Shown piece after piece: positions 26,737-34,740 of a stretch of DNA of 64,000 bases. The notes under the pieces are model-generated. The model was given only the letters and a program-made list of their open reading frames with translations. It searched no databases and had not been told where the DNA came from. The stretch comes from Thermomicrobium roseum DSM 5159 (lineage in GTDB: Bacteria > Chloroflexota > Chloroflexia > Thermomicrobiales > Thermomicrobiaceae): contig NC_011959.1 in the NCBI RefSeq assembly GCF_000021685.1, positions 1,054,001 to 1,118,000 on the forward strand, in the 5' to 3' direction. Numbering within the stretch: position 1 is the stretch's first letter; every line of letters starts with the position of its first letter. Position numbers and translations under genes: made by a program.

Positions 26737-26897
26737 CGCGCTCGCTGCCGATCCTCGTGGCGCACTGATTCGCGCTCGAGCAGCTGCAGGATCGGTTCAT
26801 CTTCGCTGTTTTCCAGTCGATCGCCAGGAAAAGGTGCTGCGTCGCTCGTTGTCGGAGAGCGACGACCTCGCTGCAGAGGGAAGGAGAAACGAACGCG

Positions 26898-29800
26898 ATG
26901 AAGCGTCTGAGCGTCGAGGAGTCAGCGGGAGCCGCCCCACTCTATAGCCCGCAATACGAGCATGATGCGTGTGGCACCGGGTTCGTGGCTGATCTCGCTG
27001 GTCGGGCAAGCCACGAGATCGTGGAGTACGCGCTCGAAGCCGTCGTCAATCTGACGCATCGTGGTGCTGTCTCCGCCGATGCCAAGACAGGTGACGGAGC
27101 AGGGATCACCGTCCAGATTCCCCGCAAGCTTCTCCTCCGGGAACTCGCGCGGCTGGGTGTCGAGGCAGTCGATCCGGCTGATCTGGCTGCGGGTCTCGTC
27201 TTCTTACCAGCTGACAATGACGACCTGGCTATCCGCTGTAAGGACGAGCTGACCAGCGCGCTGCGACGGCAAGGTATCGATGGGATCTGGTGGCGGCTCG
27301 TTCCGGTCGATCCTGGGGTACTCGGCGAGCAGGCGCGCGCCACGATGCCACGCATCGAGCAAGTGATCGCGCTGCGCCCGGTCGGCTGTGACGAGATGGA
27401 GTTCGAGCGCCGGCTCTACCGCGCTCGGCGGCGCGCCGAGCAGGCCGCCAAGGAACTCGGTGTGCGCAGCTTCTTCGTTCCGTCGCTCTCCTGCCGGACG
27501 ATCGTCTACAAGGGTCTCTTTGTCGCCCGCGACCTCGGCACTTTCTACGCCGATCTCCGAGACCCGGACATGGAGAGTGCGCTGGCGCTGTTCCACCAGC
27601 GCTACAGTACGAACACCTTTCCCACCTGGCAGCTGGCACAGCCGTTCCGGCGCATCGCGCATAACGGCGAGATCAACACCTTGCAAGGTAACCGGAACTG
27701 GATGCGAGCCCGCGAACCGGAACTCTCCTCACCGCTGTGGGGCGACTCCCTCGCCGAGCTTTTCCCGATCATCGATCCGGACGGTTCGGACTCGATGAGT
27801 CTCGACCAGGTCCTCGAATTCCTCGAGCTCTCGGGGCGCGACATCGTCCACGCAGTAGCGATGCTCATCCCCGAAGCCTGGGAAAACATGGCCGATCTGG
27901 ATCCGGCCATCCGCGCTTTCTTCGACTACCACGCCGGGCTCATGGAGCCATGGGATGGACCGGCAGCCATCGCGTTCACGGATGGTCGCGTCGCTGGCGC
28001 CGTCCTGGATCGGAACGGCCTGCGACCAGCCCGGTACTCGATCACCGAGGACGGACTCGTGGTTCTCGCGAGTGAGACGGGCGTGATCGACCTCTCCGAC
28101 CGGAAGGTGATCGAGCGCGGGCGACTCGGGCCGGGTCAGATGTTGGTCGCCGACACGATCACGGGCACGGTGTATCGGAACGAGGAGATCAAGCAGCTCC
28201 TGGCCACCCGCAAACCGTATGGCGAATGGCTGACGCAGTATCGTCTCTCCCTGGGTAGCGCGCCGGTCGATGGAAACGGTCACGAGATCGACGAGCAGAG
28301 CTGGCTCCGTCGTCAGGTGGCTTTCGGCTTCACTGCCGAGGACCAGCGGTTGGTCGTTCATCCCATGGCAGTGGAGAACAAGGAGCCACTCTGGTCGATG
28401 GGAGACGACACCCCATTGGCCGTCCTGTCTCAGTTCCCGCGACCGCTCGCCCATTTCTTCCGACAGCGTTTCGCCCAGGTGACCAATCCGCCGATCGATT
28501 CGTATCGCGAAAAGCTGGTGATGTCACTCGACGTCCATCTCGGGCCGTGGCCGAATCTGCTGACCGAACTCCCCGAACACGCGCGCTTGCTGCATCTGAG
28601 CAGCCCATTCCTTACGGAGGATCAGCTGGCCGCGCTCGCCAATCACCCGGTACTACGAGCCCGAACGCTCGCTGCCATCTTCCCAGTTGCCGATGGACCG
28701 GCCGGACTCGAGCAGGCGCTCGAGCGACTCCTGAATGAGGCGGAAAGAGCGATCGACGAAGGCGCGAGTATCCTGATCCTGAGTGATCGTGCCGTCGATG
28801 CAGCACACGCACCGATCCCGATGCCGTTGGCGGTCGGTGCGCTCCATCACCACTTGATCCGGATCGGGAAGCGCTTGCGCGCCTCGCTCGTCTGCGAAAC
28901 AGGCGATGTTTGGGATGTCCACCAGGCAGCAGTGCTGATCGGTTACGGAGCCGCTGCCGTGCATCCGTATCTGGCGCTCCACGTCGCCCGCAGTTTCGCG
29001 GGAAGCCGTGGCGCTGAGCATCTTTCCGCTGACCAGCTCGCCAAGAACTACCTGAAGCAACTGGATGCAGGCCTGCTCAAGATCATGTCCAAGATGGGCA
29101 TCTCGACGCTGGCCAGCTACCAGGGTGCCCAGTTGTTCGAAATCCTCGGGTTGGACCGATCCGTGGTCGATCGGTACTTCACCGGTACGCCCTCACGGCT
29201 GGGCGGACTGGACCTCGCCGGGATCGCAGAGCGTGCCCTTGCCCGCCACCGCGCAGCCTTCACTGCGCCGCTGGACAAGCTGCCCGACTGGGGATTCGTC
29301 CGATTCCGCAAGGACGGCGAATACCATGCTTTCAGCCCGACGAATGTGCGCGCGCTGCAGCAGGCGGCGCAAACCGGCGATCGCGATGCATACCGCCAGT
29401 ATGTGCAGCTCGTGCAGCACCGGCGGCCAGCGACGCTGCGCGACCTCCTCACCTTCCGCCCGACCGAGCCGATTCCATTGGAGGAAGTCGAGCCCGCTGA
29501 AGAGATCCGCAAGCGATTCGTCGTCACCGCGATGTCTCTCGGTGCCCTCTCGCCAGAGGCCCATCGCACACTCGCGATCGCGATGAACCGCATCGGCGCG
29601 CGCTCCAACTGCGGTGAAGGCGGGGAGGATCCGGACTGGTACTACGAGAACGGCAGCGACGTGCCGCACAACAAGATCAAGCAGGTAGCCAGCGGCCGAT
29701 TCGGCGTGACCGCCGAGTACCTCGTTCGTGCCGAGGAACTGGAGATCAAGATCGCCCAGGGATCCAAGCCGGGTGAAGGCGGTCAGCTTCCTGCCCACAA

Positions 29801-31424
29801 GGTCACGGCGATCATCGCACGATTCCGCCACGCCATTCCGGGCATCCAACTCATTTCTCCGCCACCACACCACGATATCTACAGCATCGAGGACCTAGCC
29901 CAGCTCATCTACGACCTCAAGATGGTCAATCCGCGGGCGCGCGTCGGCGTCAAGCTGGTGGCCGAGGCCGGTGTCGGGACGATCGCTGCTGGCGTCGCCA
30001 AGGCGCACGCCGACTACATCCTGATCAGCGGGCACAGCGGCGGGACAGGGGCGTCTCCCCTCTCATCGATCAAGTTCGCTGGGGTCCCCTGGGAACTCGG
30101 GCTCGCTGAGACGCAACAGACGTTGGTGCTCAACGATCTGCGGAGCCGAGTCCGCTTGCGGACCGATGGCGGCTTGCAGACCGCACGCGACATCATCATC
30201 GCCGCTCTGCTCGGCGCAGAAGAGTTCGGATTCGGTTCGGCGGCGCTCGTCGCCATCGGATGCGATATGGCTCGCCAATGTCACCTCAATACGTGCCCAA
30301 CTGGTATCGCCACGCAGCGCGAGGATTTGCGGAAACGGTTCGCCGGTGAGCCGGAACACGTCATCAATTACTTTACACTTCTCGCCGAAGAAGTCCGCGA
30401 GTACCTGGCGATGCTCGGTGCGCGACGGCTCGACGACATCGTTGGGCGCGTCGAGCTCCTCGCGGTGCTCGACCAGCTCGATGGACCGGCAGCGACACTC
30501 GATCTGACCCCGTTGCTCGCACCTCCACCCGATCCGACCGCACCGCGACGGTGTCTCTACGACCGCAATATTTTCCACGATCTCACCGGCCCCGCACTCG
30601 ACGAATGGTTGGTCGAGCAAGCGCGCCCGGCCCTCGAACAGCGCGAGCCCGTCCGCATCACTGCGACCGTACGCAATCATCACCGCGCCGTCGGCGGCCG
30701 GCTGGCTGGGGAGCTGAGCTTGCGCTTCGGTCGCGACCATGCGCCGGACGACTTGATCACGGTCGAGCTCACTGGCCAAGCGGGACAGAGCTTCGGCGCT
30801 TGGTGTTGGCACGGATTGACACTCATCCTGACCGGGGAGGCGAACGACTACGTCGGGAAAGGTATGGGTGGTGGCACGATCGTCGTTCGCTCTCCGGAGC
30901 CACCAGCTGACCCGACGCGTCCCCATGTCCTGGTCGGCAATACCGTCCTGTATGGTGCCACTGGTGGCCAGCTCTTCGTTGCCGGCCAAGCTGGTGAGCG
31001 GTTCGCGGTTCGGAACTCCGGTGCAGTAGCGGTCGTCGAAGGTGTCGGCGACCACGGCTGCGAATACATGACCGGCGGAGTGGTTGTGGTGCTCGGTCCG
31101 ACGGGACGCAACTTCGCCGCCGGTATGACCAACGGGCTGGCGTTCGTCTTCGATCCGGAAGGCGTCTTCCCGACACGACTGAACCGCGATTACGTCCAGC
31201 TCGAGCGCTTGAGTGACGAGGACGACGAGCTCCTTCGCTCGCTCATCGCCCAGCATGTTGCCTTTACCGGGAGCCAACGCGGGCGAGAGATCCTGGAGCG
31301 CTGGGCAGAACTCCGCAGCGCGTTCTGGAAAGTGGTGCCCCATCCACCGATCGAGGCAGTCGAGGAACGCCCAGCGCGTCGCGCCCGCGAGCGCGCGGTC
31401 GAGGCCCAAGCCGTTGCAGACTGA
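26898..31424 (+). CDS. gltB: Glutamate synthase large subunit
   Basis: A 1,508-residue glutamate synthase, normal length for the bacterial alpha subunit. It makes two glutamates from glutamine and 2-oxoglutarate. In order: a class II amidotransferase domain whose nucleophile would be Cys25 after removal of 24 residues (HDACGTGFVADL), a central linker domain, the FMN-binding synthase barrel (GEGGEDPDWY, GSKPGEGGQLPAHKVT, ISGHSGGTGASP), the 3Fe-4S cysteines in IGCDMARQCHLNTCPTG, and the C-terminal glutamate-synthase beta-helix (GGTIVVRSPE, GATGGQLFVAG). ATG at 26898 follows GGAAGGAG. No small subunit gene gltD lies nearby; electrons may come from ferredoxin or a distant gltD. The stop faces the PII gene across a strong hairpin. 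Confidence 0.97.
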   Translation: MKRLSVEESAGAAPLYSPQYEHDACGTGFVADLAGRASHEIVEYALEAVVNLTHRGAVSADAKTGDGAGITVQIPRKLLLRELARLGVEAVDPADLAAGLVFLPADNDDLAIRCKDELTSALRRQGIDGIWWRLVPVDPGVLGEQARATMPRIEQVIALRPVGCDEMEFERRLYRARRRAEQAAKELGVRSFFVPSLSCRTIVYKGLFVARDLGTFYADLRDPDMESALALFHQRYSTNTFPTWQLAQPFRRIAHNGEINTLQGNRNWMRAREPELSSPLWGDSLAELFPIIDPDGSDSMSLDQVLEFLELSGRDIVHAVAMLIPEAWENMADLDPAIRAFFDYHAGLMEPWDGPAAIAFTDGRVAGAVLDRNGLRPARYSITEDGLVVLASETGVIDLSDRKVIERGRLGPGQMLVADTITGTVYRNEEIKQLLATRKPYGEWLTQYRLSLGSAPVDGNGHEIDEQSWLRRQVAFGFTAEDQRLVVHPMAVENKEPLWSMGDDTPLAVLSQFPRPLAHFFRQRFAQVTNPPIDSYREKLVMSLDVHLGPWPNLLTELPEHARLLHLSSPFLTEDQLAALANHPVLRARTLAAIFPVADGPAGLEQALERLLNEAERAIDEGASILILSDRAVDAAHAPIPMPLAVGALHHHLIRIGKRLRASLVCETGDVWDVHQAAVLIGYGAAAVHPYLALHVARSFAGSRGAEHLSADQLAKNYLKQLDAGLLKIMSKMGISTLASYQGAQLFEILGLDRSVVDRYFTGTPSRLGGLDLAGIAERALARHRAAFTAPLDKLPDWGFVRFRKDGEYHAFSPTNVRALQQAAQTGDRDAYRQYVQLVQHRRPATLRDLLTFRPTEPIPLEEVEPAEEIRKRFVVTAMSLGALSPEAHRTLAIAMNRIGARSNCGEGGEDPDWYYENGSDVPHNKIKQVASGRFGVTAEYLVRAEELEIKIAQGSKPGEGGQLPAHKVTAIIARFRHAIPGIQLISPPPHHDIYSIEDLAQLIYDLKMVNPRARVGVKLVAEAGVGTIAAGVAKAHADYILISGHSGGTGASPLSSIKFAGVPWELGLAETQQTLVLNDLRSRVRLRTDGGLQTARDIIIAALLGAEEFGFGSAALVAIGCDMARQCHLNTCPTGIATQREDLRKRFAGEPEHVINYFTLLAEEVREYLAMLGARRLDDIVGRVELLAVLDQLDGPAATLDLTPLLAPPPDPTAPRRCLYDRNIFHDLTGPALDEWLVEQARPALEQREPVRITATVRNHHRAVGGRLAGELSLRFGRDHAPDDLITVELTGQAGQSFGAWCWHGLTLILTGEANDYVGKGMGGGTIVVRSPEPPADPTRPHVLVGNTVLYGATGGQLFVAGQAGERFAVRNSGAVAVVEGVGDHGCEYMTGGVVVVLGPTGRNFAAGMTNGLAFVFDPEGVFPTRLNRDYVQLERLSDEDDELLRSLIAQHVAFTGSQRGREILERWAELRSAFWKVVPHPPIEAVEERPARRARERAVEAQAVAD

Positions 31425-31446
31425 CCTCCCATCCATCCCATGCCAC

Positions 31447-31480
31447 AACCGGCCCCCGGGAGCATCCCCGGGGGCCGGTT
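31447..31480. terminator. Perfect 14-bp hairpin between gltB and the PII gene
   Basis: AACCGGCCCCCGGG (31447-31460) and CCCGGGGGCCGGTT (31467-31480) are perfect complements around a six-base loop. The two arms are symmetrical, so the hairpin would form in both the gltB transcript and the opposing glnK transcript. There is no long T-run on either side, yet its position exactly between two convergent genes makes a bidirectional terminator likely. Confidence 0.75.
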
Positions 31481-31509
31481 GGTGGGTGGGGATGAGGTCA
31501 TTTGCTCGA

Positions 31510-31860
31510 TCAAGCCACCGGCGTGACGGCTGCTTCATCCCGCTCGCCCGTTCGGATGCGATAGACCCGCTCGACCGGGAGGACGAAGATCTTGCCGTCA
31601 CCGACCTCCCCGGTGCGTGCCGCACTGAGAATGGCATGCACCGTCGGCTCGACAAAATGGTCGGACACGCCGATGTCGAGCCGAATCTTGGGGGAAAGCT
31701 CCATCTTCACGGTCATGCCGCGATACGTCTCCACTTGCTCCGTCTCTCCACCGTGTCCTTGGGCAGCCGAAATCGTCAGCCCACGCACCTCTGCACGGAA
31801 CAACGCTTCCAGAACCTCGTTGAGCTTCTCTGGTCGAATGATGGCGACGATGAGCTTCAT
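31510..31860 (-). CDS. PII nitrogen regulatory protein, lacks the uridylylated Tyr51
   Basis: A 116-residue PII (GlnB/GlnK) signal protein that binds ATP/ADP and 2-oxoglutarate and controls the ammonium channel encoded just upstream. The family parts are clear: KLIVAIIRPEKLNEVLEAL at the start, the T-loop beginning QGHGG and containing TYRGMTV, SPKIRLDIGVSD, and GDGKIFVLPVERVYRIRTGE. Counting from Met1, position 51 is Val instead of the Tyr that GlnD uridylylates, and position 49 is Met rather than the Ser that cyanobacteria phosphorylate. It therefore probably works by ligand binding alone. ATG at 31860 overlaps the amt stop (ATGA), so amt and this gene form one transcript, as in many bacteria. 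Confidence 0.95.
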   Translation of the reverse strand: MKLIVAIIRPEKLNEVLEALFRAEVRGLTISAAQGHGGETEQVETYRGMTVKMELSPKIRLDIGVSDHFVEPTVHAILSAARTGEVGDGKIFVLPVERVYRIRTGERDEAAVTPVA

Positions 31861-33149
31861 GCGCTGCCCCCCACCTTTTCGACGACCGGCCCAGGTCGCG
31901 CCGTCACCTCGCCCGTCCGGCTCAGCGGCAAGAGCAACACCGCCCCCTCTCCACTCGTGTAGGCCTGCTCGCCGTGCTCGGTGACGTCCAAGCCGGCACG
32001 CTCGGCAGCATCCGCAACGCGGAGCGACGTCACCAGTGCGATCGCTCGCAAGATGAGGAACGTGCCAGCTGCACTATAGGCGACGACCGCAAGCACAGCG
32101 ACCGCTTGGATCAGCAGTTGCAGCGGGTTCCCGAAGAGCAGCCCGTTCGCGACTCCGTTCCACGACTCCTGCGCGAAGACACCGGTCAACAATGCTCCGG
32201 TCAGCCCACCGACACCGTGTGCCGCGAAGACATCGAGCGAATCGTCGAGTCGCGTCCGGGCTCGCCACAGCAACGCGAAATAACTCGGAAAGGCAGCGAG
32301 CGCCCCGAGTACGATCGCCGACAATGGCGAGACGAATCCCGCAGCTGGAGTGATGGCGACGAGACCGACGACGATCGCCGTCGCGAGTCCTACGGCCGTC
32401 GCCTTGCCGCTCCGCACGAGGTCGAGAATCATCCACACCAGCGCGGTTGCCATCGGCGCCAGCATGGTGTTCGCGAAAGCGAGTCCCGCGATCTCGTTCG
32501 CCCCGAGTGCACTCCCCGCGTTGAACCCGAACCAGCCGAGCCACAGCAGCATCGCACCCAGCAAGACGAACGGAATATTGTGCGGAAGAATAGCCTGACG
32601 ACCGTAATCGCGTCGGCGGCCGAGGACGAGTGCAGCCACGACGGCCGCGATACCAGCATTGATATGCACCACAGTTCCACCTGCAAAATCGAGGGCCCCC
32701 AGGTCAGCGAGCCAGCCACCTCCCCAAATCCAATGCGCGATCGGTGCATAGATCGCGATCGCCCAGAGACCGAGGAATGCGAGGTAAGGGCCAAAGCGCA
32801 TGCGTTCTACGAGCGCCCCTGAAATGAGTGCGGCGGTGATGACGGCGAAAGTCCCCTGGAAGGCCATGAACAGCACGTGTGGGATCGCGCCGGACGCTTC
32901 TAGGTCGACCCCACGCAACAGCGCGTGCGAAAGGCCCCCGACCAGCGGCCACCCGGCGGAAAAGGCGAGCGAGTAGCCGAGCAACGCCCACGCGAGCCCT
33001 ACGACAGATACCGCGCCGAAACTCATCATCAGCGTGTTGAGAACGTTCTTGGAGCGAACGAGCCCCCCATAGAAAAACCCTAATGCCGGGGTCATCAGGA
33101 GGACCAATGCTGTCGCAACCAGCATCCAGGCGATCGCCCCCTCGCTCAT
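31857..33149 (-). CDS. amt: Ammonium transporter Amt
   Basis: A 430-residue Amt/MEP/Rh-family ammonium channel with about eleven membrane segments. Characteristic stretches are MTPALGFFYGGLVRSKN in segment 2, DFAGGTVVHINAGIAAVVAA holding the first pore His, WFGFNAGSALGANE, and FAAHGVGGLTGALLTG with the second pore His. The cytoplasmic tail is long (VTEHGEQAYTSGEG). ATG at 33149 follows AAGGAG; the 20 extra codons upstream lack a ribosome site and are not Amt-like. PII is encoded next, overlapping by four bases, and would plug the channel when nitrogen is plentiful. Upstream lies a 31-codon frame with its own ribosome site. Confidence 0.95.
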   Translation of the reverse strand: MSEGAIAWMLVATALVLLMTPALGFFYGGLVRSKNVLNTLMMSFGAVSVVGLAWALLGYSLAFSAGWPLVGGLSHALLRGVDLEASGAIPHVLFMAFQGTFAVITAALISGALVERMRFGPYLAFLGLWAIAIYAPIAHWIWGGGWLADLGALDFAGGTVVHINAGIAAVVAALVLGRRRDYGRQAILPHNIPFVLLGAMLLWLGWFGFNAGSALGANEIAGLAFANTMLAPMATALVWMILDLVRSGKATAVGLATAIVVGLVAITPAAGFVSPLSAIVLGALAAFPSYFALLWRARTRLDDSLDVFAAHGVGGLTGALLTGVFAQESWNGVANGLLFGNPLQLLIQAVAVLAVVAYSAAGTFLILRAIALVTSLRVADAAERAGLDVTEHGEQAYTSGEGAVLLLPLSRTGEVTARPGPVVEKVGGSA

Positions 33150-33171
33150 CGTCGAGCTCCTTCCTGCTGCC

Positions 33172-33267
33172 TCAGCGCAGCGACCGACGAATCTCCCGCC
33201 TCTCCTCATCGATACGATGCGCCAATGGTGGTCCGCGCTGTCGCCGAATGCGTTCGACCGGCATCAT
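33172..33267 (-). CDS. Short Arg-rich frame just upstream of amt
   Basis: This 31-codon frame starts at an ATG-ATG pair behind GGGAAAGGAG and ends 22 bases before the amt start. About ten of its 31 residues are Arg, and the peptide reads MMPVERIRRQRGPPLAHRID and then a charged Glu/Arg stretch. It has no membrane segment and no known relative that I recognise. Placement and a good ribosome site are the only reasons to list it; it may be a leader peptide of the amt-PII transcript or chance. Confidence 0.35.
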   Translation of the reverse strand: MMPVERIRRQRGPPLAHRIDEERREIRRSLR

Positions 33268-33320
33268 CGCTCCTTTCCCTTCGTGCACGATACCGGGACG
33301 AAGACCGCGCTGCCCCGGCA

Positions 33321-33339
33321 CGGTGCGCAAAGCGCACCG
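33321..33339. repeat. Near-perfect palindrome in the amt / MFS divergent space
   Basis: CGGTGCGC-AAA-GCGCACCG is an exact 8-base inverted repeat with a three-base centre, lying between the amt leader and the divergent MFS gene. It may be a regulator site or a hairpin. Nothing else in 33268-33477 was recognised apart from a weak TACACT box near 33452 upstream of the MFS gene. Confidence 0.35.
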
Positions 33340-33477
33340 GGTCGCTTATGCACGCAGCACAAAGAGCTGAGCAGTCTCGGATGAGGTGGTCGAGTGAGGG
33401 CAGCTCGTTCCGGACTCGAGAACAGTGCCAACGCAGCGATCGTTCGCGCGCTACACTGTGACCTTCGGGAGAGTCGG

Positions 33478-34740
33478 ATGGGGACCGATCGGACAACAGA
33501 TACCGACAGCGTGCTCGACCAGTGGCGACTTGCACCGTTTCATCTGGGATCGTTCATCGGACCCTACACCGGTGCGAGTTTCCCGGTTTTCTTCCCACTC
33601 TTGCAAAGCGTCTTCGGCGTCGATCGCGCGGCTCTCTCCACCATCGTCCCTGCGTACCTCGCGACGTTCGGCCTGTGCCAATTCTTCTCCGGCACGATTT
33701 CCGACCTCACCTCGCGGCGCTCGACCATCCTGGCCGGTTTCGGCGGCTTCGGTTTCGCCGCACTCGTCTGCGCCCTGGCTCCCAACCTGCCAGTCTTTTT
33801 GCTGGGTTGTATCTTGCTCGGCATCGCCAATGCCTTCACCACACCGATCCTGCTGGCAACGTTGGGTGACACCTTGCCGACCCAACGCCTCCCCCGCACG
33901 GTCACCATCTTTTCTGCTGCCAATCAAGCTGGCCATCTGCTCGGGCCACTCGTGGCAGGTCTCCTCGTGGCCTGGTCATGGCGTCTCTTCTTCGTCAGCG
34001 CCACGTTTCTCAGCTGGGTCGTCGGACTCTGGCTTCTCGTTTGGTTCGCTCGCTTCGGCCATGCCGTACCACATCGTCCACGCTACGCCTCAATGCAGGC
34101 TGCCCTGCGCGACCTCGTCCAGGCACTCGACCGAGCGACCGCCCGCGTGGTCGCACTGGCCTTTCTCGCCAACGCCGCGATCATGGGAACCGCGTACTTG
34201 CTCGGGCAAGCATTGCGCGATCTGTGGCAGTTGGACTACGCGCTGATCGGGCTGATCGTCGCGCTCTATGGTGTCGGGGCGCTCTTGTTCGCCCCGGTGA
34301 CTGGTTTGCTCCTGGAGCGCCTCGGGACGCAACGGAGTGCCGCCATCGGGCTCACAAGTGTCGCGACGACGATCGTGCTGATGGCAGTCGCACCGAATCC
34401 GCCGTCGTTCGCTCTCGCATACCTGGGGCTCGGTCTCGCTGCGATGCTGACCTGGACGGCCTTCAGCATCCTTGCAGTCGAGGCAGCACCGACCCATCGC
34501 GGCACGACATCGGCCTACTTCCTCGGAGCGCGGTTCTTGATCCAGGGTCTCGCTCCGGCACTGTATACGCCGGTCTACGGCACCCTCGGACCACGCGCGA
34601 TGTTCGCACTGTCTTCCGTGCTCGCCCTCGCCGCCCTGCTGCCGCTGCGCTTCCTCCGCCCGTCACTCGCCCCGCCATCCGCCACGACAGCCGTGCACAG
34701 CGATCACTCGGCTTCCTGCGCTAACCGCTGTAACTCGTAG
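33478..34740 (+). CDS. MFS transporter
   Basis: A 420-residue major facilitator carrier with about twelve membrane segments. Segment 2-3 loop SGTISDLTSRRSTILAG is the motif A region, and LLGPLVAGLLVAWSWRLFFV resembles the segment 5 motif C with the W.W..F end typical of drug/metabolite exporters. The second half repeats the pattern (FAPVTGLLLERLGTQRSA). Substrate unknown; an efflux role is possible. ATG at 33478 follows GGGAG and is preferred over the longer frame from 33394. Its 3' end overlaps mutS, on the opposite strand, by 37 bases. It shares only loose similarity of layout with the MFS protein encoded at 11467-12729. Confidence 0.82.
   Translation: MGTDRTTDTDSVLDQWRLAPFHLGSFIGPYTGASFPVFFPLLQSVFGVDRAALSTIVPAYLATFGLCQFFSGTISDLTSRRSTILAGFGGFGFAALVCALAPNLPVFLLGCILLGIANAFTTPILLATLGDTLPTQRLPRTVTIFSAANQAGHLLGPLVAGLLVAWSWRLFFVSATFLSWVVGLWLLVWFARFGHAVPHRPRYASMQAALRDLVQALDRATARVVALAFLANAAIMGTAYLLGQALRDLWQLDYALIGLIVALYGVGALLFAPVTGLLLERLGTQRSAAIGLTSVATTIVLMAVAPNPPSFALAYLGLGLAAMLTWTAFSILAVEAAPTHRGTTSAYFLGARFLIQGLAPALYTPVYGTLGPRAMFALSSVLALAALLPLRFLRPSLAPPSATTAVHSDHSASCANRCNS

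Noticed and set aside
30063..31655. 530-codon open frame antisense to gltB
   Set aside because: It mirrors the codons of a secure gene on the other strand; high GC content at third positions removes stops. No ribosome site or family features.
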